Source: Ruminococcus sp.
GTDB taxonomy: Bacteria > Bacillota > Clostridia > Oscillospirales > Ruminococcaceae
NCBI GenBank assembly: GCA_015066705.1
Contig: SVNV01000003.1
Span: 51,971-115,970 of the forward strand
Reading direction: 5' to 3'
DNA length: 64,000 nucleotides
Both the position numbers and the translations under genes were made by a program. Below the pieces are notes generated by a model, which searched no databases, was not told the DNA's origin, and worked only from the letters and a program-made list of their open reading frames with translations. Position 1 is the first letter of the stretch. Every line of letters starts with the position of its first letter. Below are positions 17,643 through 26,807 of this stretch, one piece after another.

Positions 17643-19205
17643 TTATAATAGTGGTGCAAAAAGCTTGAGAATACCTCCCATTACCTTGTTGAAAAACGGT
17701 CTGTTTTTACAGAAATTCATATCAATTTTCTTACACTTTGTAAGCGTCTGCAAAAAGTCCTCTTTAATGTCTTTTACACACTGGGTTTTGTACATATAGG
17801 TCGCACATTCAAAGTGGAGATAAAGGCTTCTGTAATCAAGGTTTATTGTTCCCACGACCGCTGTTTTATCGTCAGAAACAAAGTTTTTAGCGTGCATAAA
17901 TCCAGGTGTGTATTCGTAAATCTTAACGCCCATTTTCAAAAGGTCGCTGTAATATGACTGACCAATAGTATACACATACCACTTATCAGGAATCCCAGGG
18001 GTGATAATCCTCACGTCGACGCCTGATTTTGCGGCATACCCAACAGCAGTCATAAGCTCGTTATTCATAATCAGGTATGGTGTTGTGATGTAAACATATT
18101 CCTTGGCGTTGTTTATTATGTCAAGGTAAACAAGCTCGCCTACGTTTTCCCTGTCAATAGGAGAATCTCCGTACGGCATTACATAGCCGTCGCTTTCAAA
18201 AGCCCTGTCCGGATTCTTATTATTAACCGGCGAAAAAGCATTGTAGTCGGTATCAGTTTTTTCATCAAGCTCCCACATCTGAAGAAACATCAGTGTAAAA
18301 CTCCACACCGCCTCGCCCTTCAGCATAACAGCGGTATCCTTCCAGTGACCAAAGCGATTTTTTTCGTTGATATACTCGTCCGCAAGATTTATTCCGCCAT
18401 TGAATGCCGTTACGCCGTCAATAACAACAATCTTTCTGTGGTCACGGTTATTCTGAGCTGTGGATAAAAATGGTCTGAATCGGTTAAAAATCTTGCACTT
18501 TATCCCGTACGAACGAACAATTCTGTCGTAATGGTCAGGCAGAATCATCTGGCTTCCGAAACCGTCATAAAGAACTCGTACATCAACTCCGTTTTCAGCT
18601 TTTTCCTTGAGTATACTAAGAATTTCTCCCCACATCTTTCCCTCGCCGATGATAAAATACTCAAGAAAGATGAATTTTTCCGCCTTTTTCAGTTCCTTTT
18701 TAAGCGCCTCAAATTTTTCTTCGCCACTGCCGAAATAGCTGACCTTTGTATTATTATAGATGCTGTAATGACCGAAATCATACATATAATTTGAAATCTT
18801 ATAAAGTTCAGGCTCCTTTTCGTGAATTTCATTCAAAAGGCTTTCGGGTGCTTTTAAAAGATGCTTGGTTTTATCAATTTTTCCCTGATGAACTTTTCTG
18901 AAAAGCTGTGAGGAAATCTGTGCTTTAAAAAACAGATACAGCATAGCTGTCAACACCGGCACAAGCAAAAGCGGAATTATCCACGCTATTTTGTATGCAG
19001 GATTTTCATCGGTATTGAGAATATAAAGAACAAGAATTACTCCTAAAATGGTAAAAATCCAGTACACCACACGGTAAACCTCTGCAAGCCAGAAAAAAGA
19101 ACTTATAAGTATAAAAAGCTGAATTACAATAAGCAAAGCAATGACAGCTTTTCTGCTGAAAATAAATTTCAGAAGCTTATTTATCTTAGAAAATAGTCTT
19201 TTCAT
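17643..19205 (-). CDS. cls: Cardiolipin synthase, phospholipase D family
   Basis: Membrane enzyme that condenses two phosphatidylglycerols to cardiolipin. 520 residues: two N-terminal membrane helices (about 15-75), then two PLD catalytic motifs, HRKIVVIDG (near 250) and HAKNFVSDDKTAVVGTINLD (near 430), in the normal spacing. The ATG at 19205 is chosen over an in-frame codon at 19220 because AAGGAGGA precedes it. Monocistronic on the minus strand, ending at the bidirectional terminator. Confidence 0.95.
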   Translation of the reverse strand: MKRLFSKINKLLKFIFSRKAVIALLIVIQLFILISSFFWLAEVYRVVYWIFTILGVILVLYILNTDENPAYKIAWIIPLLLVPVLTAMLYLFFKAQISSQLFRKVHQGKIDKTKHLLKAPESLLNEIHEKEPELYKISNYMYDFGHYSIYNNTKVSYFGSGEEKFEALKKELKKAEKFIFLEYFIIGEGKMWGEILSILKEKAENGVDVRVLYDGFGSQMILPDHYDRIVRSYGIKCKIFNRFRPFLSTAQNNRDHRKIVVIDGVTAFNGGINLADEYINEKNRFGHWKDTAVMLKGEAVWSFTLMFLQMWELDEKTDTDYNAFSPVNNKNPDRAFESDGYVMPYGDSPIDRENVGELVYLDIINNAKEYVYITTPYLIMNNELMTAVGYAAKSGVDVRIITPGIPDKWYVYTIGQSYYSDLLKMGVKIYEYTPGFMHAKNFVSDDKTAVVGTINLDYRSLYLHFECATYMYKTQCVKDIKEDFLQTLTKCKKIDMNFCKNRPFFNKVMGGILKLFAPLL

Positions 19206-19303
19206 TTTTCCTCCTTGCAAAAATAATATAATCTATTAAGAGTATATCATCATTTTACCGTTTTTACAACCCCAATATAAAAATATTCGTCACAAAAAAG
19301 TTT

Positions 19304-19332
19304 GGCAACACTTTCTCACGAAAGTGTTGCCA
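19304..19332 (-). terminator. Terminator of the ROK regulator gene
   Basis: Stem GGCAACACTTTC / GAAAGTGTTGCC with a short loop; on the minus strand it is followed by AAACTTTTTTG. Confidence 0.8.
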
Positions 19333-19348
19333 GCGAAAAAGCTATATA

Positions 19349-20581
19349 TCAACGAAAATCAAATCCACCTCTTGTGTAGAAAAGGGACCTAATCGCAAGT
19401 GCACAACCGCTGAGCAGTCTGTGCTTATCCTCGATAATACTGAGGCAAATGGAGTTTGCTACCTCTTCGCCTCCGATATTTCTAACCTTTTCCAAAAGCT
19501 CCTCATACTCATTATCAACAAACTTGAATCTATGAAGAACAATTTTCTGCGGATTGGTTGAAAAGTAAAGGTTATTCAGAAGTACCGCCATCAGTTCAAG
19601 CACATTATCCTTAATCTGATTTACACCCTTATCACCCTTCCTGCAAGCTTCTGAAATAAGTGCGTTTGTGATTTTTTCCTTGTTTCCGTCGCACATATTA
19701 TAAAGCACAGGTGTCTTATCGGCAGAAAATATCTTCTTAACCTTGCGCACGATTGCGTCAGGAGTAACCTCACTCTTTGCGCAGCCACGTCTTTTACAAT
19801 CACAGGTAATCTCCTCAGCGTTTGAATTGATAATAATTCTGTCAACGAAATCTGTTCGGTTGTCGTATGACTTAATCGGGTCGTTGAGATTTGTAACTGC
19901 AAAATGCAACGAATTTCCATACTGGAGAAAAGCGGTATTTATTCTGCTGCTGTCTCTGCCCTTTAAAAAGTCAATATTGGCCATAGCCGAGCCCTTAACC
20001 GAGTTATCAATAATAATCGGCAAGGTTGTGATTTCAGAAACACGCATTTTAAGATAGCTGTAATCAAGCTCATCTCCGACCTTTTTGATATGAAGTTTTT
20101 CATTCATTGTCGGGAAAACTCCAAGACCTATTCCCAGAATACTTGTCTTGTCAAGACAGTTATCACCAAGGATTTCAAGAACTGCTGTCTTTACATAGTC
20201 AAGAATAGTTTCAAAATCAAGGTCTGCCTTAAGCTCAACATTTCTCTTATCAAGCACAGCACCCGCAAGTGTGGAAAGTCCCACGCTTACAATATCCTCC
20301 TCAATAGTAACTCCCACAACAAATTTATAGTTGTGGTTTATATCAATGAGGATTTTCTTTCTTCCTCTCGGTGCTTTCTCGGTGGTATGCTTATATTCAC
20401 CGATTTCGTGAATAATCCCCTGCTCAATCATCTCGTTTGTTATAATAGTGACAGCGGCTCTTGTAAGTTCAAGAGTGCCGGCAATATCAATTCTTGATGT
20501 CGGGCCTTTCTGCTTGAGGATTTTTAACACCTGCATTCTGTTCTGTCTTTTAAGGTCCAATTTACTAATTCCTTGCTCCAT
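19349..20581 (-). CDS. ROK-family transcriptional repressor (NagC/XylR type)
   Basis: 410 residues. N-terminal winged helix-turn-helix (LKQKGPTSRIDIAGTLELTR and following, about 20-65) joined to a ROK sugar-binding fold with GIGLGVFP, DNSVKGSAMA and the zinc motif CDCKRRGC near 262-269. ROK regulators usually sense a sugar or sugar phosphate and control its uptake genes; the ligand cannot be read from sequence. I place the start at the ATG at 20581, behind AGGAGGTG; the longer frame adds a hydrophobic stretch without a binding site. It is divergent from the GntR-ABC operon and has its own terminator. Confidence 0.88.
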   Translation of the reverse strand: MEQGISKLDLKRQNRMQVLKILKQKGPTSRIDIAGTLELTRAAVTIITNEMIEQGIIHEIGEYKHTTEKAPRGRKKILIDINHNYKFVVGVTIEEDIVSVGLSTLAGAVLDKRNVELKADLDFETILDYVKTAVLEILGDNCLDKTSILGIGLGVFPTMNEKLHIKKVGDELDYSYLKMRVSEITTLPIIIDNSVKGSAMANIDFLKGRDSSRINTAFLQYGNSLHFAVTNLNDPIKSYDNRTDFVDRIIINSNAEEITCDCKRRGCAKSEVTPDAIVRKVKKIFSADKTPVLYNMCDGNKEKITNALISEACRKGDKGVNQIKDNVLELMAVLLNNLYFSTNPQKIVLHRFKFVDNEYEELLEKVRNIGGEEVANSICLSIIEDKHRLLSGCALAIRSLFYTRGGFDFR

Positions 20582-20752
20582 AAATACAAAAGCACCTCCT
20601 ATATATAAAATCCTAATGATAAATAACAAAAAACTAATCTTTGCTAATTACATTATAACTTTTACATATTTCTAAATTATTAACGTGTGGTAACGTTTAC
20701 GAAAATTAGCACAATTTACAAATTGTTTATAATTCATCTAACTAAAAACCTA

Positions 20753-20781
20753 TTGACAAATATAATATGTGGTGCTATACT
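20753..20781 (+). promoter_or_regulatory. Sigma-A promoter of the GntR-ABC operon
   Basis: TTGACA (20753-20758), 17-bp spacer, TATACT (20776-20781); near-consensus. Confidence 0.85.
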
Positions 20782-20794
20782 CAAAACATCAAAA

Positions 20795-20817
20795 GTGTAT
20801 TACTTGCATTAGTACAC
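20795..20817 (+). promoter_or_regulatory. Palindromic operator, probable GntR (YtrA-type) site
   Basis: GTGTATTAC and TTAGTACAC form an imperfect inverted repeat (7 of 9 positions pair) overlapping the expected transcription start. YtrA-subfamily regulators typically repress their own operon from GTGTA...TACAC palindromes. Confidence 0.7.
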
Positions 20818-20847
20818 CTGTAACACTCAGATGAAAGGAGAAATTTT

Positions 20848-21216
20848 ATGTTTAACATTGACCTTACCAGCAGAGTTCCTATTTACGAGCAGCTTTACAA
20901 AAAAACTGTTGAGCTGGTAATGAAAGGTGTTCTCAAAGAGCAGACACAGCTACCCAGCGTGAGGTCTCTTGCAAAAGAGCTTGGAGTTAATCCCAATACT
21001 GTTGCAAAGGCATATCAACAGCTTGAACACGACGGAATAATTTATTCTGTTGCCGGACGTGGAAGCTTCATTTCAAAAATCAATCATCAGAATCTCAAAG
21101 AATACGCTTTTGAAGATTTTGACAAGGCGGTTATTGAAGCATTTAAGGCTTCTGTCACCGCCGAGGAGCTTTGCGACCGTATAAAGACATTAGGAGAGGG
21201 GTATGAAAATGATTGA
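20848..21216 (+). CDS. GntR-family regulator, YtrA subfamily
   Basis: 122-residue repressor with only the winged helix-turn-helix (about 10-75, including LPSVRSLAKELGVNPNTVAKAY) and a short helical tail, the layout of the YtrA subfamily, which regulates its own ABC transporter operon. ATG at 20848 behind AAAGGAG. It overlaps the ATP-binding gene by 14 bp and lies just downstream of the palindrome at 20795-20817. The inducing signal is unknown; in relatives it is often a cell-wall-active antibiotic or other envelope stress. Confidence 0.92.
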   Translation: MFNIDLTSRVPIYEQLYKKTVELVMKGVLKEQTQLPSVRSLAKELGVNPNTVAKAYQQLEHDGIIYSVAGRGSFISKINHQNLKEYAFEDFDKAVIEAFKASVTAEELCDRIKTLGEGYEND

Positions 21217-22105
21217 ATTCAAGGAACTTACCAAGAAATTCTCAAATGAATTTACAGCACTTGATAAAATAAATCTGACTATTGAAAAAGGCACAGCATT
21301 CGGACTTTTAGGTTCAAACGGCGCAGGAAAATCCACAATGCTCAGACTTATTGCCGGAATTTACCGTCAGGAAGCAGGCGAACTTTTAATTGACGGCGAA
21401 AAGGTTTACGACAATGTAAAGATAAAGGAAAAGATTTTCTTTATAAACGACGAAACAATTCAGTTTGGTCATCACACACTCAAAAGCTTAAAGGATTTTT
21501 ACAAGGGCTTTTATCCAAACTTTTCTGAAGAATTGTTTGACAGCCTGAGAGAAAAAATCGGACTTCCCTTTGACAAAAAGCTCAATCAGTTTTCAAAGGG
21601 TATGAAGCGCCAGGCAATCGTTATTGTAGGACTTGCTTGTCAGACAGACTATCTTATGCTTGACGAAGCCTTTGACGGACTTGACCCTGCTATGAGAATT
21701 ATCGTAAAGAGAATGCTTGTTGATGCAATGATTGACAGAGAGCTGACTGTTATTATTTCTTCTCACAACCTGAAGGAAATCAGCGAAATCTGTGATACTG
21801 TTGCTTTTGTTCACCACGGACAGATTCTTTTTGCAAAGAGCATTGATTCCGTTAAAAACGAAATCCACAAGATTCAGGTTGCTTACAAGGAAGCACCGGA
21901 GGAGAATGCTTTTGAAGGACTTGATATTGTCAAGGCTGAAACCACACAGAGTGTACGCCACTACATTGTAAGAGGCGACCACGACCAAATCAAAAAGGTA
22001 TTTGAGGCTACAAACCCGATTATCTTTGAGCTTATCCCATTGACACTTGAGGAAATCTTTATTATCGAAATGGAGGGAAAAGGCTATGGCTATGAAAATA
22101 TTTAA
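21203..22105 (+). CDS. ABC transporter ATP-binding subunit
   Basis: 300-residue ABC ATPase: Walker A LLGSNGAGKST (about 36-46), signature FSKGMKRQ (near 132), Walker B DYLMLDEAFDGLDP, switch His in ISSHNLKEIS. It ends with a regulatory extension of about 90 residues. Two start codons are possible, 21203 and 21209; AGGAGAGGGG sits nearer the first. It overlaps both neighbours (14 bp with the regulator, 20 bp with the permease), indicating tight coupling. It probably forms a complex with the next gene's product. Confidence 0.93.
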   Translation: MKMIEFKELTKKFSNEFTALDKINLTIEKGTAFGLLGSNGAGKSTMLRLIAGIYRQEAGELLIDGEKVYDNVKIKEKIFFINDETIQFGHHTLKSLKDFYKGFYPNFSEELFDSLREKIGLPFDKKLNQFSKGMKRQAIVIVGLACQTDYLMLDEAFDGLDPAMRIIVKRMLVDAMIDRELTVIISSHNLKEISEICDTVAFVHHGQILFAKSIDSVKNEIHKIQVAYKEAPEENAFEGLDIVKAETTQSVRHYIVRGDHDQIKKVFEATNPIIFELIPLTLEEIFIIEMEGKGYGYENI

Positions 22106-24290
22106 AAATGCCGCTGCACTTCATTATTTCAAGACCGATTTGAAAAAGAATCTGAAATTCTTTATTATATGTCTTGCTTTGCATATGTTTTCTTTTCCTT
22201 TGATGTTTATTACCATGACCTATGACGCAACAAAAAGACCTGAGGAATATCTTGGTATTTCAGACTTCTTTGTTGCTATTGCATTTTTATTTGCAGGTTT
22301 AGCTATCCTCGCAGGCGTACTTATCGCAATCAACAACTTCTCTTATCTCCACAAGAAGCACGAATCGGACACATATATGTCTCTACCGCTGTCAGATAAG
22401 CAGAGATTTTTCACCGATTATTTTTCTGGTCTTGCAACCTACATTGTTCCTTTGATTATTTCAGGCGTGTTTACATTTATCACAGCGGGTATTTTCATCG
22501 CAACAGTTACAGGTGACAATGCCAAAAGCGATATTTTCGGTTATGAACCTATAATCTACAATGACCACACTATCCACTGGTTTGAAATCTTATTCATTGC
22601 ATATTTCCTTGTGATAATCGCAATGATAATGTTCTACACAATTACAGTGCTTGCTTGTACACTGTGCGGAAGCATTTTTGAAGCCATTGTTCACGTTATC
22701 ATCTTAAACGGTGCTATCCCCGGAATGATTATGCTTGTAACATTTATTATGTTCAACAAAGTACCTACAATGAGCTGGTACTCTGTTATGCTTCCGATAC
22801 TTTCAAAAACAAGCCCGATAGGTGCTGCTGTTTCCTATGTTTTATACATGGGCCTGATTGATTATGACACATTGCTTTTGCCATTCCTGTTTAAATTCTC
22901 GGCATGGCTTATAGTTTTCACAGTTTTGTATGTTATCGGCTCTTTCCTGCTTTACAAATTCAGAAAGGCAGAGGACGTTGCTAAGCCTTATGTATTCAAG
23001 TCATATTACTACATCATTATGACCTGTATAACCTTTGCTATCTGCTCGGCAATCCCTGTTTACTGGGAAATTATGCTTGCACCGATGCTTGTTGTTGCAG
23101 TTGTTTTCTACCTCATTTTTGAAGTAATCACAAACAGAGGCTTTAAGAAATTCGGATACTCAGCTATAAGATGTGCCGCAACCATTGCAATTTCCTTTGT
23201 ACTTATAATTATTCTCAATAACCCTTGGGGCTTTGGTCTGGGAAAGATAGTTCCTAAGGCTTCAAGCGTAAAGTCAGTTTCCATAACCTATAGAGGAATA
23301 CACTCCACATATTATGATTCTATTACCTTTACAGATAAAGACGCTATTAAAATCATTACAGAATATCATAAGGACGCTGTTGAAGATGCTTATAAAGACA
23401 ATGACTACGGCAACTTTATGGGATATGACGACAACTATTACGACAGCGCACATACAGTTACCTACAAATTAAAAAACGGTACAACCTTTACCAGAGAGCT
23501 TGACTGTGATACAGAACAGCTCCTTGCCCTTGCTGAAATCGAGACCTTTGACGAGTATGCAAAAGGTATGGCTAACAGATTTTATGAAGAAATAAAGATT
23601 GAAAACCAGTTCTTATTTATAACTCCTTTTGAAACATACGGATATGGAAATGAAAAATCTACCGGTTTCTTCTATGGCGATGTCGATGTTGAATTTATTG
23701 CTTCTGATGAAAAATTCAATAGCTTCGCAAAGGATTTGAAAAAGGCTATTGAGCGTGACTTTTCAGAAAGAACTTACAATCAGATTATAAAGCCTTATTC
23801 CTATTGCGGTTATTTGTCAATTAACGGCAAAAGTCAGTACGTTTATGAGTACGATGAGCATATCCTTTCAGTTCTTAAAAAGTATGGTATTTATACCACT
23901 ACTCCAAAGAAATATCTCGAAGAAAACTACTTTGATACCAATCCTTTCAACAAAATGTATATCAATTACACTAATAACATGAGCAGTTATAGTTATGAGC
24001 TTTATAAAAAACAGGAGAAGTCTTACAGATACTTTAATAAGACGCCTTCAACACCGAGAGAACACGAACTTATGCTTGAACTTGCTACGGTATTAGTTCC
24101 TTTCAACTTTGAAAGTGAAAATCCGTATGTGTTAGGACATTTTTTTGTTCCGGAACAATACGAACACCTGGCTGATGAGCTTTATTCACTCGGCTCAGAA
24201 ATACCTTATGAAGAATGGATAGACACAGAGGTCGAGTACGGTGACGAATACTACGAGGATTACTACGACGAATACGAATACTATGAATAA
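22086..24290 (+). CDS. Large ABC permease with extracytoplasmic domain and acidic Tyr/Glu tail
   Basis: 734 residues. About ten hydrophobic segments fill residues 10-390, then a single large hydrophilic domain (about 400-720) that is probably outside the membrane, ending in a very acidic, Tyr-rich tail (YYEDYYDEYEYYE at the end). This plan is seen in permeases of GntR-ABC operons in Clostridia; I cannot name the substrate. I choose the ATG at 22086 because GGAGGG precedes it; the upstream frame is inside the ATPase gene. A terminator follows the stop. Confidence 0.85.
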   Translation: MAMKIFKNAAALHYFKTDLKKNLKFFIICLALHMFSFPLMFITMTYDATKRPEEYLGISDFFVAIAFLFAGLAILAGVLIAINNFSYLHKKHESDTYMSLPLSDKQRFFTDYFSGLATYIVPLIISGVFTFITAGIFIATVTGDNAKSDIFGYEPIIYNDHTIHWFEILFIAYFLVIIAMIMFYTITVLACTLCGSIFEAIVHVIILNGAIPGMIMLVTFIMFNKVPTMSWYSVMLPILSKTSPIGAAVSYVLYMGLIDYDTLLLPFLFKFSAWLIVFTVLYVIGSFLLYKFRKAEDVAKPYVFKSYYYIIMTCITFAICSAIPVYWEIMLAPMLVVAVVFYLIFEVITNRGFKKFGYSAIRCAATIAISFVLIIILNNPWGFGLGKIVPKASSVKSVSITYRGIHSTYYDSITFTDKDAIKIITEYHKDAVEDAYKDNDYGNFMGYDDNYYDSAHTVTYKLKNGTTFTRELDCDTEQLLALAEIETFDEYAKGMANRFYEEIKIENQFLFITPFETYGYGNEKSTGFFYGDVDVEFIASDEKFNSFAKDLKKAIERDFSERTYNQIIKPYSYCGYLSINGKSQYVYEYDEHILSVLKKYGIYTTTPKKYLEENYFDTNPFNKMYINYTNNMSSYSYELYKKQEKSYRYFNKTPSTPREHELMLELATVLVPFNFESENPYVLGHFFVPEQYEHLADELYSLGSEIPYEEWIDTEVEYGDEYYEDYYDEYEYYE

Positions 24291-24322
24291 TATATCATAG
24301 TGACGATAAACCTTCCTGAAAC

Positions 24323-24356
24323 AAAAAATCCCTTGCTTTTTAGTAAGGGGTTTTTG
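24323..24356 (+). terminator. Terminator of the GntR-ABC operon
   Basis: Hairpin AAAAATCCCTTGC / GTAAGGGGTTTTT followed by T-rich sequence, 33 bp after the permease stop. Confidence 0.8.
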
Positions 24357-24394
24357 TTTTACTAAAAAATTCATCACTTTAAACCTTAAAAGCG

Positions 24395-24423
24395 TTGACA
24401 TATTAAAGTTTTTGGTGTATAAT
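24395..24423 (+). promoter_or_regulatory. Sigma-A promoter of tyrA
   Basis: TTGACA (24395-24400), 17-bp spacer, TATAAT (24418-24423); consensus. Transcription would start near 24430, which favours the tyrA start at 24460 over 24442. Confidence 0.85.
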
Positions 24424-24459
24424 TAGTTCAGTTTAAATTTTATGAAAAGAGTGACGGTT

Positions 24460-25299
24460 ATGAAAATTGCTATTGTTGGTCTTGGACTTATCGGAGGCTC
24501 TCTTGCAAAATCCATTAAGAAAAACACAAATCACATATGCTTTGCCCTTGATACAAACAGACAGACTATTCTTTCTGCCATTGAGCAGGAGTCTATTGAC
24601 GGCGAAATTTCCGCCGATGAGCTGAATAAATGCGACGTGGTTATCGTATGCCTTTACCCTGAGGCAACTGTGAAATTCATCACCGAAAATGCGTCGAATT
24701 TCAAAAAGGGTGGAATTGTCATTGATGTTTGTGGTGTCAAGGAAGCTATTGTTTCACCTTGCGAAAATGCACTTTCGGAGGTTGGAGTGAGCTTTCTCGG
24801 CTGTCACCCTATGGCAGGTAGAGAATTTTCAGGATTTGAGTATGCTGTTGACAATCTTTTTGACAAAGCAAGCTTTATCATCACAAAAACTGAAAATTCC
24901 GACGACAAAATTGTAACGAAAATACGCAATTTAGCCCTTGAAATCGGCTTTTGCGAGGTTGTTGTTTCAACCCCCGGAGAACACGACAAGGTAATTGCCT
25001 TTACAAGTCAGTTGGCACATATCGTGTCAAGTTCCTATGTAAAATCTCCAAGTCTGTTCAATCAGGCTGGCTTTTCTGCGGGAAGCTTCAAGGATTTGAC
25101 AAGAGTCGCAAAGCTAAACGAAGATATGTGGACCAGTCTTTTTATGCTCAATAAAAAAGCACTCTCAGATGAAATTTCCTGCATTATCGACAGACTTTCA
25201 GAATACAAAAAGGCTCTTGATGATGAGAACTACGAGGAAATGCACAACCTTCTGAAACACGGACGTGAACTTAAAGAAAAATCAAACGAACAAAACTAA
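24460..25299 (+). CDS. tyrA: Prephenate dehydrogenase (tyrosine biosynthesis)
   Basis: NAD(P)-dependent oxidative decarboxylation of prephenate to 4-hydroxyphenylpyruvate. 279 residues from ATG 24460. Rossmann loop IVGLGLIGGSLAKSIK at the N terminus, then the family motif GCHPMAGREFSGFEYA (about 110-125), and the helical C-terminal domain with VIAFTSQLAHIVSS and AGFSAGSFKDLTRVA. There is no ACT or chorismate mutase domain, so it is the short monofunctional type. It stands alone with its own promoter and no other aromatic genes nearby. A copy of the dispersed 3' element follows. Confidence 0.92.
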   Translation: MKIAIVGLGLIGGSLAKSIKKNTNHICFALDTNRQTILSAIEQESIDGEISADELNKCDVVIVCLYPEATVKFITENASNFKKGGIVIDVCGVKEAIVSPCENALSEVGVSFLGCHPMAGREFSGFEYAVDNLFDKASFIITKTENSDDKIVTKIRNLALEIGFCEVVVSTPGEHDKVIAFTSQLAHIVSSSYVKSPSLFNQAGFSAGSFKDLTRVAKLNEDMWTSLFMLNKKALSDEISCIIDRLSEYKKALDDENYEEMHNLLKHGRELKEKSNEQN

Positions 25300-25314
25300 A
25301 GATATTACACTTAT

Positions 25315-25500
25315 AGGAGTCTATACACGTATTATTGAGAAAAACCCTTTTGAAAAATGGTTATTCCTCAAACTCCTTTCCTAAAACTTTCAATTTAAAA
25401 TCCCAAACAGGGCTTCTCGTCCTGTTTGGGATTTTATACTAAAAGTCTTTGGAAGGGGGTTCGGGGGACAACCTTTCTTCAGAAAGGTTTCCTACGATAA
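25315..25500 (-). repeat. Dispersed palindromic 3'-end element, copy B
   Basis: Core hairpin at 25397-25435 (AAAATCCCAAACAGG / CCTGTTTGGGATTTT), flanked by two diverged arms. The left arm is the reverse complement of the arm in copy A; the right arm (AAAAGTCTTTGGAAGGGGGT) is its more GC-rich relative. Both arms contain an inner hairpin. It lies right after tyrA, and in the tyrA transcript the core is a plausible rho-independent terminator. Confidence 0.8.
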
Positions 25501-25589
25501 AGCGTACAGACATCTATGAGGGCATTATCCTTGCTTTTGCGACAATTATATATTTTTTTACTATATGACATACAGTTGTTATAATTTAC

Positions 25590-25618
25590 TTGACTTTGGT
25601 TTTCAAAACCTGTAAAAT
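25590..25618 (+). promoter_or_regulatory. Sigma-A promoter of the ECF S-component/kinase pair
   Basis: TTGACT (25590-25595), 17-bp spacer, TAAAAT (25613-25618). The leader to the ATG is only about 23 bases, so there is no room for a riboswitch. Confidence 0.7.
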
Positions 25619-25647
25619 TAAAATATACACTAACAACGAGGTGAATT

Positions 25648-26202
25648 ATGACGACAAAAACAGTTAAAAACTCAATTAAAAAGCTGGTGCTTTCAGCTTT
25701 ATTTATAGCAATAGGAATAGTGCTTCCTTTTTTTACGGGACAAATCCCACAGGTAGGGAATTTCATTTTGCCAATGCATATTCCTGTTTTTTTGTGTGGA
25801 CTTATCTGCTCTTGGAATTACGGACTTGCAGTAGGATTTATTCTGCCGCTTCTCAGGTCTTTTCTTTTTGGAGCACCACCTCTTTATCCCAACGCAATCG
25901 CAATGTGCTCAGAGCTTGCTGTTTACGGTCTTGTATGTGGATTTATCTACAACAAAACGGGCAAGCAAAACATTAAGAAAGTATATATCTCTATGATTGT
26001 GGCAATGCTTGTGGGAAGAGCTGTCTGGGGAGCTGCTGAAATGGCGCTTTTAGGTGTAAAGGGGAATACATTTACAGTGAAAATGTTCCTTGCCGGAGCT
26101 TTTATCGAGGCGATTCCAGGAATAATATTACAGCTTGTGCTTATTCCTGCAATAATTTTTGCGTTAGACCGTTCAGGCATACATACTTACAAAAGCAGGT
26201 GA
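25648..26202 (+). CDS. ECF transporter substrate-binding (S) component
   Basis: 184-residue membrane protein with about six hydrophobic segments and the small size of vitamin-type S components. The N terminus KKLVLSALFIAIGIVLPFF carries the Ala-rich helix 1 pattern that docks to the ECF T subunit, and LPMHIPVFLCGLICSWNYGLAVGF is the conserved-type loop/helix region. It needs the shared EcfAAT module from elsewhere in the genome. The ligand is not identifiable; without a riboswitch in the short leader there is no regulatory clue. The kinase-like gene starts 4 bp after its stop, suggesting the ligand may be phosphorylated on entry. Confidence 0.8.
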   Translation: MTTKTVKNSIKKLVLSALFIAIGIVLPFFTGQIPQVGNFILPMHIPVFLCGLICSWNYGLAVGFILPLLRSFLFGAPPLYPNAIAMCSELAVYGLVCGFIYNKTGKQNIKKVYISMIVAMLVGRAVWGAAEMALLGVKGNTFTVKMFLAGAFIEAIPGIILQLVLIPAIIFALDRSGIHTYKSR

Positions 26203-26206
26203 AAAA

Positions 26207-26773
26207 ATGAGCATATTGGGTGAAGTTTCCGGCATAATCAGAAAGAGACTTTCAGAAAAAAGTCCTCTTATAGTTGCCATTGACGGTAGATGTGCATCGG
26301 GCAAGACCACACTTGCACAAAAGCTCAGGGAAGAATTTCAGTGTAATACGATTTCTGCCGACCACTTCTTTTTACAGCCACATCAACGCACAAAAGAAAG
26401 ATTGTCAACAGCAGGAGAAAACATCGACCACGAAAGATTTTTAAGCGAGGTGCTTGTCCCTCTGAAAGCAAATAAGGACTTTTACTATCGTCCATTTGAT
26501 TGCAGTACAGGCGGTTTCGGCGAGGAAATTCACATAAAAAGTCAGCCTCTCACAATTATTGAGGGGAGCTACTGCTGTCACCACAAGCTCAGAGAATATT
26601 ACGATATAAAACTTTTCCTTACCATTTCACCGGAGGAGCAGAAAAAAAGAATTGTTCTTCGGGACGGAGCTGAAAAAGCAGAGATTTTTAAAAACAAATG
26701 GATACCTCTTGAAGAAGAGTATTTCACAAAATGCGACATCAAAAACCACTGCGACTATATTTTTACAGTATAA
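26207..26773 (+). CDS. Uridine-kinase-like P-loop kinase
   Basis: 188-residue NTPase of the uridine kinase/phosphoribulokinase-like superfamily. Walker A is DGRCASGKTTLAQKL (about 25-39); SADHFFL near 50 and IEGSYCCHH near 118 match the substrate Asp and Walker B-type positions; a lid region with RDGAEKAEIFKNKWIPLE follows. It is shorter than true uridine kinases and lacks a clear uridine-specific motif, so the substrate is unknown. ATG at 26207 behind AGGTG. Its tight pairing with the S component suggests salvage of a transported nucleoside- or vitamin-like compound (inference). Confidence 0.75.
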   Translation: MSILGEVSGIIRKRLSEKSPLIVAIDGRCASGKTTLAQKLREEFQCNTISADHFFLQPHQRTKERLSTAGENIDHERFLSEVLVPLKANKDFYYRPFDCSTGGFGEEIHIKSQPLTIIEGSYCCHHKLREYYDIKLFLTISPEEQKKRIVLRDGAEKAEIFKNKWIPLEEEYFTKCDIKNHCDYIFTV

Positions 26774-26774
26774 A

Positions 26775-26807
26775 CACCTCTGAATTTAATATCCAGAGGC
26801 GTTTTTT
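26775..26807. terminator. Terminator between converging kinase and ptsI genes
   Basis: CACCTCTG / CAGAGGCG stem with an 11-base loop, followed by GTTTTTTATTTT on the plus strand; it runs into the ptsI stop codon. Confidence 0.75.

Noticed and set aside
17386..17799. Short open frames in the tandem repeat and terminator region
   Set aside because: They follow the repeat units and the cls antisense strand, with no start signals.
25500..25647. Possible riboswitch ahead of the ECF S component
   Set aside because: The predicted promoter leaves a leader of only about 23 bases, and no known aptamer pattern is visible further upstream.
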